NCBI GenBank assembly: GCA_029251375.1
Contig: JAQXDL010000006.1
Span: 34,816 to 98,815, forward strand
Origin: Pseudomonadales bacterium
Lineage (GTDB): Bacteria; Pseudomonadota; Gammaproteobacteria; Pseudomonadales; Azotimanducaceae
Direction: 5' to 3'
Length of the DNA: 64,000 nucleotides
Under the pieces are notes generated by a model. That model worked only from the letters and a program-made list of their open reading frames with translations. It was not told the origin of the DNA and made no database searches. A program made the translations under genes and the position numbers. Shown in pieces: positions 18,361-26,862 of this stretch. Positions within the stretch are counted from its first letter, which is position 1, and each line of letters begins with the position of its first letter.

Positions 18361-18656
18361 GCTAAAATTTAACAAAACCCCTTGGAAAAAAAGCCAAGAA
18401 TCAGGCCGATCAGTAGTACCTTCGTAGGTTTTTCATGAGGCACAGCATGACGCAAGAACGTGTTCTCGATACAACACCAACTTTGGCTTTTGTGTTCTAA
18501 AACACGACGATTAATGTGTTTTTGATTTTTATGCAGTACATGAGCGTGTCTTAGACACGGTTCAATCACAGACCTATTGGCGGGTTTCGCTCGAAGGAGC
18601 GCATAACACAGTGTTTCGTGCAGCTTAGATATGACGGTATTTGATTTACAAAGGTT
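18361..18656. other. Intergenic stretch between two convergent terminators
   Basis: About 300 bases flanked by the TonB receptor terminator and the ahcY terminator. A 66-codon minus-strand open frame (18369-18569) has no ribosome site and no family resemblance. A short stem CGTGTC-TTA-GACACG lies at 18545-18559. Nothing further is supported. Confidence 0.3.
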
Positions 18657-18694
18657 AAAAAACGCTGGCGAATACCAGAATAGGTATCCGCCAG
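18657..18694 (-). terminator. Rho-independent terminator of ahcY
   Basis: Read on the minus strand, a 12-bp stem CTGGCGGATACC / GGTATTCGCCAG with one G-T pair and a 6-base loop is followed by CG and six T residues. It starts 20 bases after the ahcY stop. Confidence 0.92.
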
Positions 18695-18714
18695 ATTTTC
18701 GATAGAACCAGTGC

Positions 18715-20082
18715 TTAGTACTTGTAAGTCTCTGGCTTGAACGGACCTTCCGTTGGAACGTTGATGTAACCGGCCTGCTTGCTGGTTAGTTGCGTTAATA
18801 CTCCACCAAAACCTTCTACCATGTAGCTCGCGACTTCTTCGTCTAGTGCCTTTGGAAGGACTTCAACGGTGACGGGCTGGCGTTGGTTCAAGTTGTGGTC
18901 TGCCCACTTGCGTTCGAATAGGTACATCTGAGCAAGTACTTGGTTGGCGAATGAACCATCCATGATGCGCGATGGATGACCTGTTGCATTGCCTAAGTTT
19001 ACCAAGCGACCTTCAGAAAGCAGTATCACGTAGTCAGTGCGATCTTCACTACGATAAATCTTGTGGACCTGTGGCTTAACTTCTTCCCATTCCCAATTAT
19101 CGCGCATGAACTGTGTATCGATTTCTGTGTCGAAGTGACCAATATTACAAACGATTGCATTGCTGTTAACACTACGCAGTAGGTTTTCATCGCAAACATT
19201 CACGTTACCCGTGCAGGTGCAGATCAGGTCAATGTTGTTCATTAAGTAGGTATCAATATCGTTGATGCTGCCGGTATTCACGCCATTGACGTAAGGTGAG
19301 ACAACTTCGTAGCCGTCCATACAAGCCTGCATTGCGCAAATTGGATCAATCTCAACAACGCGAACAATCATACCTTCTTGGCGTAGACTTGCAGCCGAAC
19401 CTTTACCCACGTCACCATAGCCAATAACCAAGGCGCGCTTGCCTGCCATGAGCATATCTGTGCCGCGTTTGATTGCATCATTTAAACTATGTCGACATCC
19501 ATACTTATTGTCGTTTTTAGATTTTGTAACAGAATCGTTAACGTTGATTGCAGGCACCTTAAGTTCACCCGCTTCCATCATCTCAAGCAGACGATGCACG
19601 CCAGTGGTTGTTTCTTCTGTGATGCCATGAATCTTGTCTAGCATTGCTGGGTATTTGTCATGAATCATATCGGTCAGATCGCCGCCGTCGTCAAGAATCA
19701 TATTGGCGTCCCATGGCTTACCGTTTTGCAATATTGTTTGTTCAATACACCACAAAAATTCTTCGTCGGTCTCGCCTTTCCATGCAAAAGTTGGAATGCC
19801 TTTAGCCGCCATTGCTGCAGCCGCGTGATCCTGAGTTGAGAAGATGTTACATGATGACCATCTAATGTCGGCGCCGAGTTCGATCAGCGTCTCCATGAGC
19901 ACAGCGGTCTGGATAGTCATATGTATGCAACCAATGATATTGGCACCTGCAAGCGGTTGCTCGGCTTTATATTTCCTGCGAAGTGCCATAAGTGCTGGCA
20001 TTTCAGCTTCTGCGAGAGATATTTCAGCGCGACCGAATTCAGCTAGGCTGATGTCTGCTACTTTGTAGTCTGTATTGCTCAT
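18715..20082 (-). CDS. ahcY: Adenosylhomocysteinase
   Basis: S-adenosylhomocysteine hydrolase, 455 residues, cleaves SAH to homocysteine and adenosine and so relieves product inhibition of methyltransferases. Diagnostic features: [18 protein letters not shown] near the N-terminus, the [14 protein letters not shown] substrate-domain motif, NAD-binding [10 protein letters not shown] (about 219-228), TCTGNVNV, and the conserved C-terminal KPETYKY. It uses a tetrameric NAD-dependent mechanism in the known family. It lies 101 bases downstream of the SahR-type regulator on the same strand; the AT-rich gap holds two copies of GTTAGTTAA (20102-20110 and 20161-20169). No SAH riboswitch pattern is seen in front of it. 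Confidence 0.96.
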   Translation of the reverse strand: MSNTDYKVADISLAEFGRAEISLAEAEMPALMALRRKYKAEQPLAGANIIGCIHMTIQTAVLMETLIELGADIRWSSCNIFSTQDHAAAAMAAKGIPTFAWKGETDEEFLWCIEQTILQNGKPWDANMILDDGGDLTDMIHDKYPAMLDKIHGITEETTTGVHRLLEMMEAGELKVPAINVNDSVTKSKNDNKYGCRHSLNDAIKRGTDMLMAGKRALVIGYGDVGKGSAASLRQEGMIVRVVEIDPICAMQACMDGYEVVSPYVNGVNTGSINDIDTYLMNNIDLICTCTGNVNVCDENLLRSVNSNAIVCNIGHFDTEIDTQFMRDNWEWEEVKPQVHKIYRSEDRTDYVILLSEGRLVNLGNATGHPSRIMDGSFANQVLAQMYLFERKWADHNLNQRQPVTVEVLPKALDEEVASYMVEGFGGVLTQLTSKQAGYINVPTEGPFKPETYKY

Positions 20083-20183
20083 AGTGGTTCTCTTGTCCGT
20101 AGTTAGTTAATGAGTGGGTTTGTGAATAGGTTAATAAATAAGTTAATTATTAGATCATTGGTTAGTTAAAATAGGTTGGTCAA

Positions 20184-21218
20184 TTAGTTTTGAAATAAAC
20201 GCAGTTGCACCTGAAAGCCGTTTTTCAAACCGAGGTAAACGCTCTGTCCGACATTGAGGTCTGCTTCCTGAGCCCAGAGCGTCAGATCATCAGGCTCAAA
20301 GCCGAGCCATAGGTCGCCGCACACTTCTCGCGCCCAATCCTGATTGTGGCTGCACAAATCAACAATGAGCAGTTGCCCACCGGCCCGTAAATGCTGTTGG
20401 GCGGTTTTAAAAAATGCTTGTGGCGAAGGCAGATGATGCAGAACCATGTTTAGTACGATCAAGTCTGCGGGGCTCTTGTTTGCCTGAATAAGGTTGAGGT
20501 CGCCTAATAGGAACTCAACCTTTTTACCTTGATCTTCAGATAATCGGGCTTGCGCCTTCAGCAGCATCTCTTCAGATGTGTCGATGACTGTGACCTGCTC
20601 AAATTTATTGATGAGCAGATTGATGAGTTCGGATTCGCCAGGTCCAACCTCAATGACATTTGCGTTGGCCGCGAGGTCTTCATTGAAAAGCAAATCTTGC
20701 AAGCAACCAGAATAGTGTTTGAACTCAACAATCAGATCCTGATTTTCTTTTAGTCTATGTGCATTTTTATCAAAAAACTGTTTTGCACTCAGGGCTCGAT
20801 CATCATGTACCGCCGCAACAGAAGTCCTGCGTTGCGGGTCTAAGTCAATTTGATCGATCGCATCGAACAGACTGCGGGTGAGATTCTCTAACGTATTTTT
20901 AGAAGAAGGCAGCGAGCGTCGATAGAAAATTGAATTGCCTTCGCGTTTGGTTGTGACTAATCCCGCCTTCGCTAGCAGTTTTAAGTGATGACTCATACCG
21001 GGTTGCGGCATGTCGAAGATGCGACAAAGTTCCAATACGCCAAAAGACTCCTTGCTGAGCACGCGTAAAATATCTAGACGTAGGTGGTCTGCAGACGCTT
21101 TGCACAGCGCAAGTAAGTGATCAGCCTCAGATAAATCTAGCTCTGATTCTATTGCAGTTAAGGTTTGTTTGGCTTGGGGCAGGGTGTTGGCCACGTTTTG
21201 GCAGAGTTCCAGTATCAA
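20184..21218 (-). CDS. sahR: ArsR-family regulator fused to SAM-methyltransferase-like domain (SahR type)
   Basis: A 344-residue two-domain protein. Residues about 37-103 form an ArsR winged helix (RLDILRVLSKESFGVLELCR, then MPQPGMSHHLKLLAKAGLVT) without an obvious metal-binding cysteine cluster. Residues about 160-330 form a Rossmann methyltransferase-like domain with motif I VIEVGPGES (188-196). This fusion next to ahcY matches SahR, a repressor described in Proteobacteria that senses SAH and controls methionine-cycle genes. The TTG at 21218 is the most upstream possible start, but it lacks a Shine-Dalgarno; an internal GTG at codon 9 is an alternative. Whether the C-terminal domain catalyses anything or only senses SAH is unknown. 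Confidence 0.75.
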   Translation of the reverse strand: MILELCQNVANTLPQAKQTLTAIESELDLSEADHLLALCKASADHLRLDILRVLSKESFGVLELCRIFDMPQPGMSHHLKLLAKAGLVTTKREGNSIFYRRSLPSSKNTLENLTRSLFDAIDQIDLDPQRRTSVAAVHDDRALSAKQFFDKNAHRLKENQDLIVEFKHYSGCLQDLLFNEDLAANANVIEVGPGESELINLLINKFEQVTVIDTSEEMLLKAQARLSEDQGKKVEFLLGDLNLIQANKSPADLIVLNMVLHHLPSPQAFFKTAQQHLRAGGQLLIVDLCSHNQDWAREVCGDLWLGFEPDDLTLWAQEADLNVGQSVYLGLKNGFQVQLRLFQN

Positions 21219-21262
21219 AAAAAGTCGATATTGTACTTATTCTTAGTGGCTTTGCAACACAG

Positions 21263-21280
21263 TATCAATATGTATTGATA
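21263..21280. promoter_or_regulatory. Palindromic candidate operator for the SahR-type regulator
   Basis: TATCAATATGTATTGATA is a perfect inverted repeat with 8-base arms, located 45 bases upstream of the regulator start and 52 bases upstream of the divergent hypothetical gene. ArsR-family dimers bind such AT-rich palindromes. The half-site AGTATCAA also occurs at 21211-21218, as a direct repeat. Autoregulation is inferred. Confidence 0.55.
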
Positions 21281-21331
21281 TTGATTTTGGCGTATTTTGT
21301 TATACTCAAATGCCTTGCAAGAGTCAGCAGT

Positions 21332-21853
21332 ATGAGTGTTAGCGGCATCAACCAGTTGCAAATGCTCTATGAGCCGGAAGAGGATAGGGTTGTTTTCCGT
21401 GTTAACTCTGCGGATAAAAAGGAATTCCGTTTTTGGCTTACCCGCGGATATATGATTCTAATGATTAAAATGCTGCGCGAGCATTTCGACATGGATCCAG
21501 ACATCGTTGTACAGGATGATTTGATCGCGAGGCAAGCGGTCAAATCTTTTAAACAAGAACAGGCCGTGCAAGACGCCAATTTTAAGCAATCTTTTAATGA
21601 AGAGGCAAAAGAGTTACCACTCGGTGATGCTGCTCAATTGGCTTTCCGGCTGAGCTATAGAGTCAGCGAAGAAAATCTTCATCTAACGATTCAGCCGAAA
21701 CAAGACGAGGGCATTAATCTGACGATTAATCGGCAGATAAATTCTTCAATGATGGCGCTTGTGCAATCAGCTGCCAAAAAGGCTGATTGGCGATTGGAGT
21801 CTTGGTTTGAATCAACGCAGGGTAGTCGGCCTCATCAAGATGTTGTTAACTAG
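21332..21853 (+). CDS. Conserved hypothetical protein
   Basis: A 173-residue soluble protein of unknown function. It begins MSVSGINQLQMLYEPEEDRV, and contains EFRFWLTRGY, a pattern I recall from uncharacterised gammaproteobacterial proteins. There are no signal peptide, membrane segment or catalytic motifs. The frame stays open upstream to 21152, but that extension would run antisense through the regulator gene and through the palindromic operator, so ATG 21332 is chosen. It is divergent from the SahR-type gene and convergent with the histidine kinase gene. Confidence 0.75.
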   Translation: MSVSGINQLQMLYEPEEDRVVFRVNSADKKEFRFWLTRGYMILMIKMLREHFDMDPDIVVQDDLIARQAVKSFKQEQAVQDANFKQSFNEEAKELPLGDAAQLAFRLSYRVSEENLHLTIQPKQDEGINLTINRQINSSMMALVQSAAKKADWRLESWFESTQGSRPHQDVVN

Positions 21854-21889
21854 TCCAATTTAGAAAAACTTAAGCGCGCATAGTTGTTG

Positions 21890-24097
21890 CTAGGTGTGAT
21901 TTTTGCCCTGCGTGTTTCTGTTTGTTTGTGTCTTGTTCGACGTTGTATTAGCCAGGTGTCTAGGCAAGGTGACTTTTATTGTCACGCCCGAGCCGCTGGC
22001 AAGGTTGCTAGCCGTAACACTTCCGCCATGATGTTCTGCAATTACCCGAACAACATATAAACCCATGCCGAAATGTAAGCGATTGTCGGGATTGTTCGCG
22101 CGTATTGACACCATAGAGTCAAAAATATTGTCGACCATATCTTCCGGTATGGTGGGTCCTTGATTAGAAACAAATAGCGTCAGTCTCGTCGTTTCAGATG
22201 ATAGGCCCAGAGTGATAGTGCTGCCCGGTTGGGAAAAATCGATGGCGTTATCAACAAGCTTGTCCAGCAGTTGCTCAATTCGATAGTCAGACACTTTACT
22301 CAATACTTCCCTTTGTGTGCCGCGGTAGTCAAAAATGCGATCAGGGTGCGCAATACGACAATTCGACAAATAGCTCTGTAACAGTTTTTGAAGGTCGATG
22401 ACTTCGAATTCTTCAGCGTCGAGCGCGTCTTCAAGGTTGGCTGCGTCAGCAAGATTCTGCACGATCATGCCAATGCGGTTAACGCCACGTTTAGCGCTCT
22501 CTAGATATTTCCGTCTTGCCGGTTCAGAGTTTTCATTCTCAAGGTGTTGCAGCGACGTACTTAACGCATTAAGTGGGTTGTTGATTTCATGACGCAATGT
22601 TCTTGGCATACTTTCTAGGAACTGGTTGTGTTGATGGAGCTTGGATAGCATGCTGGAAATGCTCCGTGCCAAGTCGCCAATTTCATCCCCTGAGTGAATT
22701 TCACTTTTAAGCTGATTGGTTTGCAGGCGGCCGTAGATATCGATTGAGTTCGTAGCTTCTGCCCCGAGTTTTCTTATACGTCTCGCCAGTCGAACCGAAA
22801 AGACTAAAATCAACACCACAAAAATCAACAAAGATAATACAGAGAAGTTGACGATGCGCTGTAAAGCATCTCGGCGTAACTCTAGTATTCGATTTGTGTT
22901 TTGCTTTAGAACAACGGTGCCAATGATTTTGTCTTGCGCAATAATTGGGTGAGCCGCGATGATGACTTCACCATCCTGCGGCGAGTAGCGTCTCTGGTAG
23001 CTTGGCGTGCCTGCTAGGCTATTGGTGATGACTAAATCTTCCAGTGCCGCCGGTTCAGTTTCCCTGAGGTGGATGTCGATCATGTCGTATAGACCGTCCA
23101 TGGCCAGATCAACATAGGCAAACCATCGATCAACCAAGCCGCCTTGTATATTGACTGCCGGTGGCTGCAATTGTCGTGCTTGGTAACTACCGACCTCTGC
23201 TCGAACACGTTTCTGCGCGTCGATAACCTGAATGTTTGCGCCGGAATAGCCTAGGCCTTCAACGATGCGAAGCACCTCAGGTGATTTCAGCAGGACTAGT
23301 CCAAAAGCCTCTCTGCCGGCGGAAGGCAGGGTGCCCGTGATTGATTCGATGGCTCTTGTCGTTTCGTTATCGACATCAACAACAGCAAGTCCAAAATGTT
23401 TTGTTGAGCCAAGCAGGTCCAGCGGAATGCGAAATTCAATCGAGTAACCTTCATCCGTTAAGGTCATGTAACCTTGAATGCGATTTTCAGGCCCGCCCTG
23501 TGTCGCGTATCGCCACTCCTCATCCATACCATAAGCCGTTGATACGCCGGGTTCGGTCATGGTTACAACCAACTTTCTTATCTCACCATCTTTGCCGGTG
23601 AATGTGATGCGTATGTGATCGGATAGATCCAGTCTTAGTATATTTCGGTCTCGGTAGACGAGTTGATCATCTTTGACCTGCACCAAGGCATAGACCTGGT
23701 CATTGTGTTCGCCAAGTACAAGATAGAATTGATTGGGTGATTCGGACACAGCAATTTCAGTGTCGTCATCCGAGCCGAAACTGACGTTGTAGTTAAGTAT
23801 ATCCTCCCAGTCGTTGCTCTTGCCATCAATCCTTATGGGTTTCTCAAGCGGATGAGCGTACAGCTGCTCGTAACCCTCCGGCGATAGTGGTAGTTCATAA
23901 AAGAGGTCAGGACGACCGTTGAGTAGTGTTGATATTCCCTCCGAGGTTAGCAGTTGTGCGTTGGCTTGACTGTCCATGAGGAAGTCTTCCATTTCACTGA
24001 GGAACAAATAACTAAACCACGGGATAACAACCAAAGCCATACTCATAAGAATGAGTAACTTGGTGCCGAGCCTTGGTCCCCTGATGGTTGATTTCAT
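21890..24097 (-). CDS. PDS-type (proteobacterial dedicated sortase system) sensor histidine kinase
   Basis: A 735-residue membrane kinase: TM1 (about 13-33), a periplasmic sensor region with a CBM9/DOMON-like fold (about 85-240; IRIDGKSNDW, RLDLSDHIRITF, GYSIEFRIPLDLLG), TM2 (about 418-436), HAMP, a HisKA dimerisation helix with His503 in LRHEINNPLN, and a HATPase domain (DKLVDNAIDFS, FGMGLYVVRV). This architecture and the sensor motifs match the kinase of the proteobacterial dedicated sortase system (TIGR03785-like, from memory). No sortase or LPXTG target is in the window. It follows its response regulator by 14 bases. Confidence 0.8.
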   Translation of the reverse strand: MKSTIRGPRLGTKLLILMSMALVVIPWFSYLFLSEMEDFLMDSQANAQLLTSEGISTLLNGRPDLFYELPLSPEGYEQLYAHPLEKPIRIDGKSNDWEDILNYNVSFGSDDDTEIAVSESPNQFYLVLGEHNDQVYALVQVKDDQLVYRDRNILRLDLSDHIRITFTGKDGEIRKLVVTMTEPGVSTAYGMDEEWRYATQGGPENRIQGYMTLTDEGYSIEFRIPLDLLGSTKHFGLAVVDVDNETTRAIESITGTLPSAGREAFGLVLLKSPEVLRIVEGLGYSGANIQVIDAQKRVRAEVGSYQARQLQPPAVNIQGGLVDRWFAYVDLAMDGLYDMIDIHLRETEPAALEDLVITNSLAGTPSYQRRYSPQDGEVIIAAHPIIAQDKIIGTVVLKQNTNRILELRRDALQRIVNFSVLSLLIFVVLILVFSVRLARRIRKLGAEATNSIDIYGRLQTNQLKSEIHSGDEIGDLARSISSMLSKLHQHNQFLESMPRTLRHEINNPLNALSTSLQHLENENSEPARRKYLESAKRGVNRIGMIVQNLADAANLEDALDAEEFEVIDLQKLLQSYLSNCRIAHPDRIFDYRGTQREVLSKVSDYRIEQLLDKLVDNAIDFSQPGSTITLGLSSETTRLTLFVSNQGPTIPEDMVDNIFDSMVSIRANNPDNRLHFGMGLYVVRVIAEHHGGSVTASNLASGSGVTIKVTLPRHLANTTSNKTQTNRNTQGKNHT

Positions 24098-24111
24098 GGT
24101 TTTAACAAATG

Positions 24112-24813
24112 CTATTTACTAGACCATCGATAGCCGAAACCATACTCACTTTTGATGCAATCGAATTCGTCATCGATGGATTCAAACTTTTTGCGAATAT
24201 TACGCATATGGGTATTGATCGTGTTGTTTGTCACTAAACTCTGCATGGTGGCATTCATCAGGGTGTCATAGGAAACGGCGTGCCCTGGCACTCTGACAAG
24301 CTTCGCTAACATTCGGAATTCGGTCCCAGATAGATTGATTGTGTGACCTTTCCAAGAAACTAAAAGCGCTTCCTGGTCAATCGACATATCACCGACTGTC
24401 TTTGCGCTGCTTGAGCCATTTTGTCCGCTCTGTCCCCGTGCCTCATTAATTCTGAGCAAGGAGCTAATCCGTTCAGCCAAGTAATCAAGTGAAATAGGCT
24501 TAGGTAGATAATCCCAAGCGCCGAGGCGCAGTCCGCTGATCTTGTCGATTTCGGTAATGCGTTCGGTTAGAAAGATGACCGGCAGAGAAGGTGATCGAGA
24601 CAGCAGGTCGCGACAAATTTCAAAGCCTGCGTCGACCTCATCCCCTAGAATAATATCGAGAATGGCGAGCTCGGGAAGTTCATGCTCGAATCCCGCTAGG
24701 GCTTCTTGGCGACTACTGTAGGCTGTGACTTCATAGCCTTTTTTGGTGACGGCATCGACGTAATTTCCCCGCTGGTCTGGGTCATCTTCAACAATAGCGA
24801 TACGTTTTGCCAT
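24112..24813 (-). CDS. PDS-type response regulator (OmpR/winged-helix)
   Basis: A 233-residue response regulator starting MAKRIAIVEDDPDQRGNY; the phosphoacceptor is Asp53 in LAILDIILGDE, and the C-terminus is an OmpR-type winged helix (LSGTEFRMLAKLVRVPGHAV, then NTINTHMRNIRKKF). ATG 24813 is preceded by AAGGAG at 7 bases, so an 18-codon upstream extension is rejected. The receiver pattern resembles the response regulator of the dedicated sortase system (TIGR03787-like, from memory). It is first in the operon with the kinase. Its regulon is not visible here. Confidence 0.85.
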   Translation of the reverse strand: MAKRIAIVEDDPDQRGNYVDAVTKKGYEVTAYSSRQEALAGFEHELPELAILDIILGDEVDAGFEICRDLLSRSPSLPVIFLTERITEIDKISGLRLGAWDYLPKPISLDYLAERISSLLRINEARGQSGQNGSSSAKTVGDMSIDQEALLVSWKGHTINLSGTEFRMLAKLVRVPGHAVSYDTLMNATMQSLVTNNTINTHMRNIRKKFESIDDEFDCIKSEYGFGYRWSSK

Positions 24814-25076
24814 GCCAACTCCTTTTGTAAATGTGGATGGTTCAAATGTGGATGTGAATGCTACCACCAGCGATGCACAAGATGGCTGGGCGTGATTATA
24901 ACGTAAATTGATTTAATATCTGAAAAAGGCTGTTCAAGCTACTGAATATCAACAAACTTCGATTGTTCCATCGCTTCTCCACGAATCTCCAGAGGTCTTT
25001 CATTATCCCTGCGAACAAGATCAGGAATATACCTATTAACTAAGGGTCGGGATTGAGATGTAATTGAGGTACCAAG

Positions 25077-25292
25077 ATGAAAGTATTTATACCTATGTCC
25101 GATGAACTATTAGATGGTCGCGCAGAGATGGCTGGCAGGTTAGTGCCGTTTAATCCTGAGTTTCTATCGGGTCGATTTTCAATCGGTGAACAAGCCCGTC
25201 CACAAAATTGGATTACCGAATCTGATTATGGTTCCGCTCTAGCGAGGTTGGCATCTACGAAAACCCAGGCGACTGAGTCAAGTCAATTGTAA
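25077..25292 (+). CDS. Small conserved-looking protein of unknown function
   Basis: A 71-residue frame beginning MKVFIPMSDELLDGRAEMAG and continuing RLVPFNPEFLSG. It has a Shine-Dalgarno GAGG about 8 bases before the ATG, stands alone on its strand, and does not overlap another gene. The MKVFIP-SDELL start resembles small proteins I have seen in gammaproteobacteria, but I cannot name a family. No membrane segment or cysteine is present. It is divergent from the response regulator and convergent with rbsK. Confidence 0.55.
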   Translation: MKVFIPMSDELLDGRAEMAGRLVPFNPEFLSGRFSIGEQARPQNWITESDYGSALARLASTKTQATESSQL

Positions 25293-25410
25293 GACAAGCT
25301 AAGTGAGAGCGTTTTAAATACCCTTGCTGTTTCCATAGCGCTGATGGGTGTGCATTAATGAAATCAGGCTCAGGCGATCTTGTTGGTCGCAATACACAGA
25401 TTGTTAAGGG

Positions 25411-26289
25411 TTACAGTTTCATAACCTCTGCCAGATCTGGGATGGACGTCGCTGCCCCGGGCCTTGATACGCAAATAGATGCAGCCTTAGCCGCCATTGA
25501 CAGACATTCTGCGATAGGTCGCTTGTCAGCGTAATGCGCAAGGAAAAACCCCGTAAAGGTATCTCCAGCACCGGTTGTGTCGATCACATTTGTCTTAATT
25601 GCCGATTGATGGAATTCTTCTTGGCCATTTTTGAAAATGGCACCTGCTGCCCCAAGCGTTAAGATGGTTGATGAGGCCGGATAAAGCTCAATCATTGCCG
25701 CCAGTATGCGCGTCGGGTCATTTTCCCCTGTAATGGCCTGCGCCTCAATTTCGTTGAGAATGAACAACTCGACTTGCTCAAGAGGCAGGTCCATGACATT
25801 GCTGCCCATGGGCGCCGTATTGAATATAAGTCTTTGTTTGCGGGCCGCTGACGCCTCGAACACAGCATTGAGATTGCTTATCTCATTTTGTATTAACACA
25901 TAGTTGTCGGGTTCGAGATGGGCGAACCAGCCCTGAATATCACTCGCTTCGATTTGTCTATTGGCTCCGCCTGTGATGACAATCGCGTTCTCGCCGTCGG
26001 GATTGATCTGAATGCTGGCATGGCCCGTTGGTGCATCAACAACCTCTAAACATTGCGTATTGACGCCGAATTTCTCCAGTCGCTCCTTTAGCCAGACACC
26101 ATCTTGGCCAATCATGCCAGCATGGTGGACTTCGGCACCTGCTTTTGCCAAAGCCAGTGATTGATTTAATCCTTTCCCGCCGGGGTGTATGGCGTAGGAT
26201 GAGCTTGTGAGTGTTTCCCCGGGCTTAACGAAATGTGGTACCGAATAGACGTGATCGATACAGCAAGAGCCTATGTTTGTGATGCGCAT
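25411..26289 (-). CDS. rbsK: Ribokinase (PfkB family sugar kinase)
   Basis: A 292-residue PfkB-family kinase with the N-terminal substrate motif IHPGGKGLNQSLALAKAGA, the mid-protein NEIEAQAITG region, and the catalytic/ATP motif DTTGAGDTFTG (about 236-246) with its conserved Asp. This is the ribokinase pattern (D-ribose to ribose 5-phosphate), but other PfkB sugar specificities cannot be excluded since no ribose transporter is adjacent. Divergent from nfeD; the 59-base gap holds GACATA-A-TATGTC (26314-26326), a small perfect inverted repeat of unknown role. Confidence 0.83.
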   Translation of the reverse strand: MRITNIGSCCIDHVYSVPHFVKPGETLTSSSYAIHPGGKGLNQSLALAKAGAEVHHAGMIGQDGVWLKERLEKFGVNTQCLEVVDAPTGHASIQINPDGENAIVITGGANRQIEASDIQGWFAHLEPDNYVLIQNEISNLNAVFEASAARKQRLIFNTAPMGSNVMDLPLEQVELFILNEIEAQAITGENDPTRILAAMIELYPASSTILTLGAAGAIFKNGQEEFHQSAIKTNVIDTTGAGDTFTGFFLAHYADKRPIAECLSMAAKAASICVSRPGAATSIPDLAEVMKL

Positions 26290-26348
26290 GTTACTTGGTC
26301 CGGATTAATGATTGACATAATATGTCTTAAAGGGGTCAAATCGCTTTT

Positions 26349-26825
26349 ATGAATGTTTTAACAGATCCAACTTATTGGTTTATCGCCGGCGTCCTGTTGG
26401 TCCTAGCAGAGCTGATCATCCCAGGCGGTATTGTTGTCTTCCTTGGCCTCGGCAGTCTTATTGTCGCGTTGGCGGCCTATTTTGGGTTTGTCGGCACCTG
26501 GATGGGAGCCTGTACTTTATTTTTTGTCTCATCGTTAGCCATGATACTACTCCTTCGACAGTTTGCCGTGAAATTTGTCGAAGGTGACTCGAGTCAGGGC
26601 AATACCGATGAGTTGCTGGATGACCTTGGAGAACTGGCGGTGGTTGTCGAGACGATTGGTCCGGGCAACAAACAAGGTCGTATTGTGTTTCGGGGCACCC
26701 AATGGCAAGCATTGGGCGATGGTTCTGAGCTACCAATTAATGCACAGGTTCAGATTGTTAGTCGTGAGAACGTAAACTATATTGTTGAGAAGTACGATAC
26801 CCGCACATCCCATGCAGATAGATAA
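26349..26825 (+). CDS. NfeD family membrane protein
   Basis: A 158-residue protein with an N-terminal membrane region (about 9-75, two to three helices, WFIAGVLLVLAELIIPGG) and a C-terminal OB-fold NfeD domain (LGELAVVVETIGPGNKQGRI, FRGTQWQALGDGSELPINAQ). Short NfeD proteins are usually encoded beside SPFH/band-7 proteins and are thought to form membrane microdomain complexes with them; two such genes follow here. It is the first gene of a three-gene operon. Confidence 0.9.
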   Translation: MNVLTDPTYWFIAGVLLVLAELIIPGGIVVFLGLGSLIVALAAYFGFVGTWMGACTLFFVSSLAMILLLRQFAVKFVEGDSSQGNTDELLDDLGELAVVVETIGPGNKQGRIVFRGTQWQALGDGSELPINAQVQIVSRENVNYIVEKYDTRTSHADR

Positions 26826-26862
26826 ACCCGTTGTCATAGCGACAGCAAAAGAGAGTGTAAAA

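Noticed and set aside
18369..18569. 66-codon minus-strand ORF
   Set aside because: No ribosome site, odd composition, lies between two terminators.
20083..20183. SAH riboswitch in front of ahcY
   Set aside because: The gap is AT-rich with GTTAGTTAA repeats and lacks the GC-rich core expected for that riboswitch.
21152..21331. N-terminal extension of the hypothetical gene at 21332
   Set aside because: Would overlap the divergent regulator gene and its palindromic operator; the extension has no ribosome site.
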